Positions 15,768 through 22,415 of a DNA stretch of 64,000 nucleotides are shown here, one piece after another. The stretch is from Colwellia sp. 75C3 (GTDB lineage Bacteria; Pseudomonadota; Gammaproteobacteria; Enterobacterales; Alteromonadaceae): NCBI RefSeq assembly GCF_002836255.1, contig NZ_PJAU01000061.1:124001-188000 (forward strand). Direction: 5' to 3'. The notes under the pieces were generated by a model. The model had not been told where the DNA came from, searched no databases, and saw only the letters and a list, made by a program, of their open reading frames with translations. Within the stretch, counting starts at the first letter, position 1. Each line of letters opens with the position of its first letter. The position numbers and the translations under genes were made by a program.

Positions 15768-17037
15768 GCCACCCATGATAATTACAAGCAATAACGGCGC
15801 GCTGATACTTGTATTATTTGTTGCGTCCTCATCAAATAAAAAGGTATTTTTCGAATCCCCCCCTATCTACTAACAACTTACGGAAAATATGGTCAAAATC
15901 ATCGGATTTTAAATGCACTTATACGTCACACGAAAGAAACTTAACCTGATTTTTAGACTAATTAAGATTAATAAACTCGATTATGCGCTATTTAAACAAG
16001 CTTGGGCATTGGCTATACCATGTGTGCGTTGCAAGCCTACATGTTCACTAAACTCACACAAGTGCTCTGCGGTTCCTACTGCGCCCGTAAAGATACGCTC
16101 AAAATCTGACATTAGCTTTAACCAACTTTCATCACTGATGTGTAATCTTGCGAGAATGTTGGCAGATTTTTCATTAATAGCGCCATGTTTATCATCACGA
16201 AGTACTCGCCCAGTTTCATCCACTAATGTTAAGTAGTCTCTTAAGCTAAAGCGAATACCCATTGTTTTTTGGTGGTGTTCATTACCTGTAAAGGCTAATA
16301 ATGTTGAAGGTTGCTCACCTTTTACCGCCGCTTTTATACGTAATTGAATACTGGTGAAGTGAGACTGCTCTGGTGTAGCGGCAATACCTGCCCGTACGGG
16401 GTTTAAATCAACGTACGCCATGCACGACAGTATTGCCCCTTCATCTAGCAGTGCTTGAGATTTAAATCGGCCTTCCCAAAAATGCCCTGTACAGTTATCT
16501 TCTCGGTTAGCTCCCCTAGCGATGGGCTCATTAAGGGAGCGCATAAACCAACTGATATCAATGAGTCGCTTTTTATAAATGTCAGCCGTACTTTCAACCA
16601 TCGCCAATTGAAACTTATCAAGCGGTTGTTTAAGCTGGTATTTTTGAGTCAACAATGTACCTTTAAACAACTGGTGCCAACGCTGAAGTATCTCTGCTGT
16701 TGACCAGCTTTTAACTTTTTCACTATCAACGTGTAACACAAGGTGTAGATGATTATGCATCACGGCATGTGCGCAAATGTCGATAGCAAACACTTGAGCT
16801 AATTGAAATATTCGTTTTTCAATCCATGTTCGCCTGTGTTCATAACTAACACCTGTTTCTGTATCAATCCCACACAAAAATGCCTTTCGCACCGTGCGAC
16901 TGCAAATGTGATAAAAAGGCGTGTCTAATAAACTTATTTGTTGTGAACGAGGCTTCGGCATAACAATAACCAAACTTAACAAAGGTAGATTAAGTGTAGG
17001 TTATTGACGTGAACATGAGGAAGTTATTATGGGTGGC
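15768..17037 (-). mobile_element. RAYT-type transposase element bounded by inverted repeats
   Basis: The transposase gene is flanked by GCCACCCATGATAATTAC at 15768-15785 and GTTATTATGGGTGGC at 17023-17037. The reverse complement of the latter, GCCACCCATAATAAC, agrees with the first at 13 of the first 14 positions. The enclosed unit is 1,270 bp and sits directly beside the cassette cluster. REP-associated transposases usually neighbour REP palindromes rather than terminal repeats, so the bounds are an inference. Confidence 0.55.
15981..16961 (-). CDS. REP-associated tyrosine transposase-like (Y1/HUH) protein
   Basis: A 326-residue single-strand DNA transposase of the IS200/Y1 superfamily. The N-terminus MPKPRSQQISLLDTPFYHI leads into the HUH motif HNHLHLVLH (~70-78). 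The region WEGRFKSQALLDE and YVDLNPVRAGI (~160-195), typical of RAYT proteins, follows. The catalytic tyrosine is likely in the YVDLNPVRAG segment. The ATG at 16961 was preferred to an upstream TTG because families begin at MPKPR or similar. It is flanked by a 14-15 bp inverted repeat and appears intact. These proteins move or maintain REP elements. Confidence 0.85.
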   Translation of the reverse strand: MPKPRSQQISLLDTPFYHICSRTVRKAFLCGIDTETGVSYEHRRTWIEKRIFQLAQVFAIDICAHAVMHNHLHLVLHVDSEKVKSWSTAEILQRWHQLFKGTLLTQKYQLKQPLDKFQLAMVESTADIYKKRLIDISWFMRSLNEPIARGANREDNCTGHFWEGRFKSQALLDEGAILSCMAYVDLNPVRAGIAATPEQSHFTSIQLRIKAAVKGEQPSTLLAFTGNEHHQKTMGIRFSLRDYLTLVDETGRVLRDDKHGAINEKSANILARLHISDESWLKLMSDFERIFTGAVGTAEHLCEFSEHVGLQRTHGIANAQACLNSA

Positions 17038-17064
17038 CTGATAAGCTCCTGAACTAGATTACGC

Positions 17065-17271
17065 TTAGTTTATGCTTGCTCCAAAAAGTAAAAAATCACG
17101 AGATAGGCACAGTTCACTGAGAGTGATATATATGATAGTCACACTAAAAAGACAAACATTAAGATTTACAGACGTCCAAAACCATAAGCCGACATCGAAG
17201 TACCATCTATCGCTTGTTTGCATATGGATAGCTACATAGGCCAAATAAAGCCAGCCAGGAATAAGGGGCAT
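17065..17271 (-). CDS. Possible small membrane protein
   Basis: A 68-codon frame with an ATG and two hydrophobic segments (PLIPGWLYLAYVAIH and CLFSVTIIYITLSEL). There is no clear ribosome site and no family resemblance. It lies between the transposase element and the RidA operon, and could be a relic or chance frame. Confidence 0.25.
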   Translation of the reverse strand: MPLIPGWLYLAYVAIHMQTSDRWYFDVGLWFWTSVNLNVCLFSVTIIYITLSELCLSRDFLLFGASIN

Positions 17272-17336
17272 TTACCCAAAAGGATTACCTTATTGTTCGT
17301 CCGTATGGGTAATGTTCAATACTGATATTAATTTTT

Positions 17337-17711
17337 CTACAGTGCAATGATGGCTTCAATTTCTATTTTTAGATCATCACAAAAAAGTGCATCGATTTTT
17401 ATCAAAGAACTCGCGGGGATATCATCGCCATAGAGATCAAATAGTGTCGTTCTTAACAAATCCATTTCACTAAAGTCACTGACAAATAATGTTACTTTGA
17501 TCAGATTTTTAAGTGTGACCTTGTGAACCTTGCAAATGTGCTTGAGCTGAGCAAAAATGGTCCGAGTTTGTGCTTCTATTCCTTGCTCTTGCGCTGAACG
17601 ACCAAATGCTGTGAGTCCCGATGTGTACAAGGTATTGTTATGTATAACACTGTGGGTATAGGGACCAAGTACTTCACCCAATTCATTGTAATTTTTTCTT
17701 TGAATTCTCAT
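17337..17711 (-). CDS. RidA/YjgF family protein
   Basis: A 124-residue RidA-family protein: the N-terminal PYTHSVIHNNTLYTSGLTAF, the central TIFAQLKHICKVHKVTLKNLIKVTLFVSD and the C-terminal KIEIEAIIAL are typical. Canonical RidA deaminates enamine/imine intermediates and uses an arginine in the C-terminal 'R.xVE' motif. Here the matching position reads DDLKIEIEA, so the arginine is not evident and this may be a divergent subgroup. AAGGA precedes the ATG at 17711. It is the last gene of a three-gene set (ABM protein, DUF2798 protein, this), with a 2-base gap to the gene before. Confidence 0.75.
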   Translation of the reverse strand: MRIQRKNYNELGEVLGPYTHSVIHNNTLYTSGLTAFGRSAQEQGIEAQTRTIFAQLKHICKVHKVTLKNLIKVTLFVSDFSEMDLLRTTLFDLYGDDIPASSLIKIDALFCDDLKIEIEAIIAL

Positions 17712-17713
17712 GA

Positions 17714-17956
17714 TTATTGTCCTTTTAGTTCAGCTTTCGATTGAACTTTATTGCTCATTACGGTCGTAAGTTTGTGAATTTCTGGTGCGCTGAATAATGA
17801 AATCAATGCCGCTGCAGGCCAAGCTAAAATAAAGGCATGAATCCATTGCTGATAGAATTCCGGAGACCAGCCAAGATTTATCCAAGTGACCCAAGCTGTC
17901 ATTAGAAATGACAGCTGTAATGACATGATGAGCGAGAATAAAATACGATGGATCAT
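17714..17956 (-). CDS. DUF2798 family membrane protein
   Basis: Eighty residues with two membrane helices; the pattern SLQLSFLMTAWVTWINLG...HAFILAWPAA is that of DUF2798 proteins. The ATG overlaps the stop of the preceding ABM gene (ATGA), so it is co-translated. Function of the family unknown. Confidence 0.75.
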   Translation of the reverse strand: MIHRILFSLIMSLQLSFLMTAWVTWINLGWSPEFYQQWIHAFILAWPAAALISLFSAPEIHKLTTVMSNKVQSKAELKGQ

Positions 17957-18264
17957 GAGAGTTTCTCTAGTTTTTCTATGTATCTAACTTCAGTCAATGA
18001 TTGGGCTAAATAGGTTTTGGTATGGGGTTGGTTGAAATGTTCTTTTAAAGCGTCTTCGTTGATCCATTCTTCCCAAAGCATAAATAAACTGGGGTCTTCT
18101 TTATGCTGTAATACGTCAAAGAAAATACAGCCTTGCTCTTTGATGGTTTGTTGTTTCAATGCTTGCAGTTCTGTTTTGGCTTTTTCTGCTGGTATATCGG
18201 CTGAAACCTTTAGGCCCGCGCTGATCCATAGTTTCTTCGAAGGTAAGGCTTTAGATGTTGTCAT
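17953..18264 (-). CDS. Antibiotic-biosynthesis-monooxygenase (YgiN-like) protein
   Basis: A 103-residue ABM-domain protein: ISAGLKVSADIPAEKAKTEL, CIFFDVLQHKEDPSLFMLWE and the segment LKEHFNQPHTKTYL are characteristic (the 'HF..PH' motif). Members form dimeric ferredoxin-like folds and include quinol monooxygenases without cofactor. It is first in the operon with the DUF2798 and RidA-like genes, and divergent from a LysR regulator that begins about 100 bases away, so it is probably controlled by that regulator. Confidence 0.8.
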   Translation of the reverse strand: MTTSKALPSKKLWISAGLKVSADIPAEKAKTELQALKQQTIKEQGCIFFDVLQHKEDPSLFMLWEEWINEDALKEHFNQPHTKTYLAQSLTEVRYIEKLEKLS

Positions 18265-18363
18265 GGTTATCTCTGTTATGTATTTACGGGAATCTAAAGA
18301 TATACACTTACGAATATGAAATATATACTAGATTTACCAATCATTAATTGCAAATATGAAATC

Positions 18364-19254
18364 ATGTACGATGATATCGTTCTATTTGTGCACATAGTGC
18401 AACAACAAGGCTTAGCATCAGCGGCAAAGAAGTTAAACTTGCCTCCGGCTACAGTGACTCGGCGTTTACAGCGCTTAGAAGCTTGTATTGGTCACCAGTT
18501 GATTCACCGTTCGGCGCGCCAATTCAGACTGACCCATGAAGGAGAATCTTTCTATCAAGCTTATGCCAGTTTAGTTGAACAATTGGAGCAAACTCACCAG
18601 CAACTTACTGGTGAGTTAACTATGTTAGCGGGGCCTTTAAAAGTTTTAGCGCCCACTAATATCTCTACAGGTTTGCTGCAGCCGATGTGGTCAGGTTTTA
18701 TTAAAACCTATCCTGATATCAAACTCGAATTGATACTAAGTAATAGTGTGGACAGCATGCTGTCGTCTGGGGCTGATATCGCACTACGTATTGGTCCGCA
18801 AGAATCCTCAATGCTTTATCAAAAGCGTTTAGGGTCATTGCAAACGGTGTTAGTTGCAACTGCAGAATATTTAGCCCTTCAAGGTGAACTAGAAAGTCTC
18901 GAGGAACTTGAACGGCATCGTTTAATCGGAACTAATACATTAGTAAGTTGGGCCATGCTGAATACAGTGACGGGGAAAAAGCAGGAACTTCGCCCTAGAT
19001 TTTCGGCCTTAGTAAACGATGTAAATATGGTGACACAGCTGGTATGTGATGATCTGGGTATTTCACTTTTACCAATGAGCGAGGTGAGTCATTTAATAAA
19101 GTCAAAAGCATTAGTACGAGTATTACAATCTTGGCAGGGACCAAATCGAGATCTCTATGCAGTATGGTCCAGTGGTAAGCTGTTAAGTGCTAGAGCTAAC
19201 TGTTTAAAAGTTTACATGCAAGAGTATTTGGAAAATACTATGATACTAGATTGA
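18364..19254 (+). CDS. LysR-family transcriptional regulator
   Basis: A 296-residue LysR protein. The N-terminal winged helix-turn-helix runs from MYDDIVLFVHIVQQQGLASA through KKLNLPPATVTRRLQRLEA, and the effector domain starts at GPLKVLAPTNIS. The ATG at 18364 gives the standard LysR start; an earlier ATG at 18316 would add 16 residues, and neither has a clear ribosome site. It is transcribed divergently from the ABM-DUF2798-RidA set, the usual LysR arrangement for a regulated neighbour. Confidence 0.85.
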   Translation: MYDDIVLFVHIVQQQGLASAAKKLNLPPATVTRRLQRLEACIGHQLIHRSARQFRLTHEGESFYQAYASLVEQLEQTHQQLTGELTMLAGPLKVLAPTNISTGLLQPMWSGFIKTYPDIKLELILSNSVDSMLSSGADIALRIGPQESSMLYQKRLGSLQTVLVATAEYLALQGELESLEELERHRLIGTNTLVSWAMLNTVTGKKQELRPRFSALVNDVNMVTQLVCDDLGISLLPMSEVSHLIKSKALVRVLQSWQGPNRDLYAVWSSGKLLSARANCLKVYMQEYLENTMILD

Positions 19255-19340
19255 AAGTTTTACTTGAAGCAATGAGCGTCAGCACTAACGAGTTGATTAA
19301 AACCAGCGTAATAGGCTTTATCGAGTTAGCATTATATAAA

Positions 19341-19374
19341 ATTGACGGTTGTTTTAAACTATACGACCGTCAAT
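19341..19374 (-). terminator. Terminator-like hairpin between convergent genes
   Basis: ATTGACGGT and ACCGTCAAT form a perfect 9-bp stem with a 16-base loop. On the minus strand the stem is followed by TTTTATATA, fitting termination of the D-aminoacylase gene. A second perfect stem, TAACAGT-AGTATTA-ACTGTTA (19374-19394), adjoins it. Confidence 0.6.
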
Positions 19375-19423
19375 AACAGTAGTATTAACTGTTACACTGA
19401 GTAACAGCTTAACCACACCCTAT

Positions 19424-21043
19424 TTACTGAATAAATTCTCCGGCTAATACATCGAGAAATTGTTCATTTTCTATCACCAGTTTACCGTTAACAATCACCT
19501 GCTCTATTCCGACCGAGTAATTATTCCATTGGCTAAAGTTTGCTTTAGGTGCAAAGTTCTGTTGATCAAAAACAATGACATCAGCCTTATAGCCCACTTT
19601 TATAATACCGCGTTCATTAAGACCCAAAATTTTAGCTGTTTGAGATGAACTTCGATTGATAAACTCGGCCATAGTAAGCAATTTCTTGTCGACTACATAT
19701 TCTTGATATTTTTGCGGGAAACTTGCGTATTTTCTCGGGTGACCGTTTGTGCCATCAGAGGAAGTCACCACCCAAGGTTGCACCATAAAACGTTCAACAT
19801 CCTCTGGTGACATATTAAAAGACGCGACTCTCACGTCACCTTCTAACACCATCGAAATAGCGGTATCAACGACAGATAACTTTTTCAGCGCTGACACCTG
19901 CAGTAAATTTAAACCCACTAAACTTTTATCGTTAAATTCGGTAATATAAAGCGACTCAGGGCCACCTCTGCGACGAATATTCTCGGTAATTTCTTCCGCT
20001 AACTTTTCTGCTAAATCAGCTTGTTTTAAGCGTTGATGAAAAGCGGCTGTTGAATCAGCCATTACCCACTTAGGCATTACAGCACTTCGCATCTTAGTAC
20101 CTGATGCTAACCAAGGGTATTGGTCAGCCGATATTGAAGTACCCTTTTGCTGTGCTTGGATAATTTTTGCTATTGCTTGTTCACTTTGCCCCCAAACATC
20201 AACACCTAACGCCTTTATATGGGCTAAATGTAGATGTATATTCGCTTTATCAGCTATGTTAATAGCTTCATCTAACGCGGCGGTAAAACCTATGTTGAAA
20301 GTACTCTCATCACGTAGATGGGTATCATAAATACCGCCGTAGTGACTGGCAATTTTGGCTAAGGTGATAACTTCATCAGTATTAGCATAACTCCCTGGCA
20401 CATAATATAAACCCGTTGATAAGCCAATAGCTCCCGCTTCCATCGCGGTAGTTAATAGTGCTGACATTTCTTCGAGTTCTGTAGGAGTAGAATAACGCTG
20501 TGCTCTACCCATGACTTGTTCTCTTAAACTACCATGGCCCACTAAAAATGCGGTATTCGTTCCGATACCATGAATGTTTAGTTTTTCAATCATCGCGTTG
20601 ATATCAACCGGCCCACCACCATCATTACCATTGATAACGGTGGTGACACCTTGGGTTAGGTAATTTAAGTTATGATTTTTATCTTTACTTAACAGCTCAG
20701 CTAACGAGTGCGTATGTGGATCAATAAAACCAGGGCTTACAATTTTACCTTTAGCATTAATAACTTTTTCAGCGTTAATGCTGTGCTTACCAGTCGGATA
20801 TAAGCCACAAATAATTTGCTGACAAATAGCGATATCTAAGGCTTGTGCTTGATTATTATCACCGGTGTAAACCATGCCATTGGTGATTAATAAATCGACG
20901 TTATCAACTTTGATGTTTTGGCCTTCGATCGAGCAAGCACTCAGTAGTGCTAGACTTACCGCCAAGCTGATTGATTTTTTAAAGGTGACTTCTTTAAAGC
21001 TAATATTTTTAAAGATAATCGTTTTATTATTAAATACACGCAT
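19424..21043 (-). CDS. Lipoprotein D-aminoacylase / N-acyl-D-amino-acid amidohydrolase
   Basis: A 539-residue amidohydrolase with a lipoprotein signal (SLALLSAC, Cys37). The metal-binding motif is IDPHTHS (~107-113). LVGHGSLREQVMG, GAIGLSTGLYYVPGSYA, YDTHLRDES, LHLAHIKALG and VVTSSDGTNGHPR are all D-aminoacylase landmarks, and the C-terminus GYKADVIVFD is conserved. It hydrolyses N-acyl-D-amino acids or D-amino-acid-containing peptides; here it is membrane-anchored, presumably facing the periplasm. It follows an M14 carboxypeptidase and a TonB receptor on the same strand, so peptide or peptidoglycan-fragment scavenging is likely. Confidence 0.85.
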   Translation of the reverse strand: MRVFNNKTIIFKNISFKEVTFKKSISLAVSLALLSACSIEGQNIKVDNVDLLITNGMVYTGDNNQAQALDIAICQQIICGLYPTGKHSINAEKVINAKGKIVSPGFIDPHTHSLAELLSKDKNHNLNYLTQGVTTVINGNDGGGPVDINAMIEKLNIHGIGTNTAFLVGHGSLREQVMGRAQRYSTPTELEEMSALLTTAMEAGAIGLSTGLYYVPGSYANTDEVITLAKIASHYGGIYDTHLRDESTFNIGFTAALDEAINIADKANIHLHLAHIKALGVDVWGQSEQAIAKIIQAQQKGTSISADQYPWLASGTKMRSAVMPKWVMADSTAAFHQRLKQADLAEKLAEEITENIRRRGGPESLYITEFNDKSLVGLNLLQVSALKKLSVVDTAISMVLEGDVRVASFNMSPEDVERFMVQPWVVTSSDGTNGHPRKYASFPQKYQEYVVDKKLLTMAEFINRSSSQTAKILGLNERGIIKVGYKADVIVFDQQNFAPKANFSQWNNYSVGIEQVIVNGKLVIENEQFLDVLAGEFIQ

Positions 21044-21051
21044 CGCTTTTC

Positions 21052-22299
21052 CTATTCTTTATCGTGATCTACATCGGATAACATATTAGTCATTAATAAC
21101 CTTGCAGAATTATAAGCAATTCGCTTTATCTTAATTCTATCGGTATTGTCACCCATTTCATAAGTAATAGCATGAACACCAAATTTATCAGAGAAATACT
21201 GCTTTGAAACGCCTAAGTCAGGGTTATTACCCGGTCTTATTACCACATTGAAATTAGGCATTTGTTTATCAAGGTCCGCTAACCAATGCGTAACAAAGTA
21301 AGCCTGTTCAACACCATAATCTACCGGCATAGTGTAAAAGATGTCACTTTTAGTCGAATGAAAATCTACGGCAAATTTTATTTTTTGCCCTTCTTTAACT
21401 AATTGTTGTAAATAATCATCTATCATTCTCGTTTCAACTTGAGAAAAGTCATTCCAGTCGCGGTTTAAATCTAAACCATTGGCATTACTACGCCAGTTTC
21501 CCGCTTGCACGCCATCTGGGTTAATGTTTGGGATAACAAGTACATTAAATTTTTCTAAGTAATTTTGGCTTAGCTTATTATTTGATAACAAAGTTTCCAC
21601 AAAAGGAAATAATGCTAGTGCACCGGTAACTTCTGGTGGATGTTGACGACCTAAAATAACTAACCAATCTTTTGCGCTATCATTACGGCTTTCCATTTTG
21701 TAAATTGGACGGCCCTGTGTTGAATTACCTAATACACTGTGAGTGAAGGTATTATTGCCAGCTAATTTTGTCGCCCAATCGACATAATATTGATTATTTA
21801 TGATCTCTTGTGCTGCAATGATTACCGGCTTGTTCGATGCGGTCATTTTCATGATTAAACGCTTACCGCGTAATTTATAATCTTGTAGTTGCCACGCTTC
21901 GCCATCACGACTAATTTTCGGTGGATAGCGGTGTTCATCACCACGCACTTTCATGGTGATGGTAATATCTGTGTTTTGTTCAGCCTGTACTTTAAATGCG
22001 TACCAAGGACTTGAGTTTATTATTGGATTGTTTTCAGCGACCAATACAATTTGAAATTCATTGTCAGCAACGCGTTTACACTCATCCATACGACCTGCAG
22101 CAAAGTTAGCTGTTAGCTTAACAGCACCGGTGGCACAAGATTGATTCGCTAATGCCGCATGCTGAGATGCACGAACTACTGAGGTGTTATCTTTTTCTTC
22201 AACATGAGGTGCTGAACAGGAAAATAAGAACAACAACGGGAATAATAATGGTAACGATAATGGTAACGATAATGGTGATTTTTTAATTGTATTTATCAT
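21052..22299 (-). CDS. M14-family zinc carboxypeptidase lipoprotein
   Basis: A 415-residue exported metallopeptidase. The long hydrophobic signal contains the repeated sequence LSLPLSLPL and ends in a lipobox (FSC). After a ~150-residue beta domain, the M14 domain carries the zinc ligands His220 and Glu223 (RQHPPEVTG) and His314 (VDFHSTKS), the arginine region NANGLDLNRDW, and the catalytic Glu381 (TYEMGD). It is closest in style to cytosolic-carboxypeptidase-like M14 enzymes. The start was set at ATG 22299; an earlier TTG is possible. It lies 8 bases before the D-aminoacylase gene, so they are co-transcribed. Confidence 0.87.
   Translation of the reverse strand: MINTIKKSPLSLPLSLPLLFPLLFLFSCSAPHVEEKDNTSVVRASQHAALANQSCATGAVKLTANFAAGRMDECKRVADNEFQIVLVAENNPIINSSPWYAFKVQAEQNTDITITMKVRGDEHRYPPKISRDGEAWQLQDYKLRGKRLIMKMTASNKPVIIAAQEIINNQYYVDWATKLAGNNTFTHSVLGNSTQGRPIYKMESRNDSAKDWLVILGRQHPPEVTGALALFPFVETLLSNNKLSQNYLEKFNVLVIPNINPDGVQAGNWRSNANGLDLNRDWNDFSQVETRMIDDYLQQLVKEGQKIKFAVDFHSTKSDIFYTMPVDYGVEQAYFVTHWLADLDKQMPNFNVVIRPGNNPDLGVSKQYFSDKFGVHAITYEMGDNTDRIKIKRIAYNSARLLMTNMLSDVDHDKE
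22247..22280 (-). repeat. 12-bp tandem repeat inside a signal peptide
   Basis: AATGGTAACGAT is repeated at 22247-22258 and 22259-22270, with a partial third copy. It encodes the repeated Ser-Leu-Pro-Leu of the M14 carboxypeptidase signal peptide, so copy number changes would stay in frame and alter only the hydrophobic core length. Confidence 0.8.
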
Positions 22300-22415
22300 A
22301 TTTTTCAAATTGTAGTTGATTTAAAATTAATATGACTCGATTAGTATTAACCAACCGAGCCATAGGCTTTATTACTTACTTTTTATCATTTACCTTTAAT
22401 CGCTTAAGATAAGGA

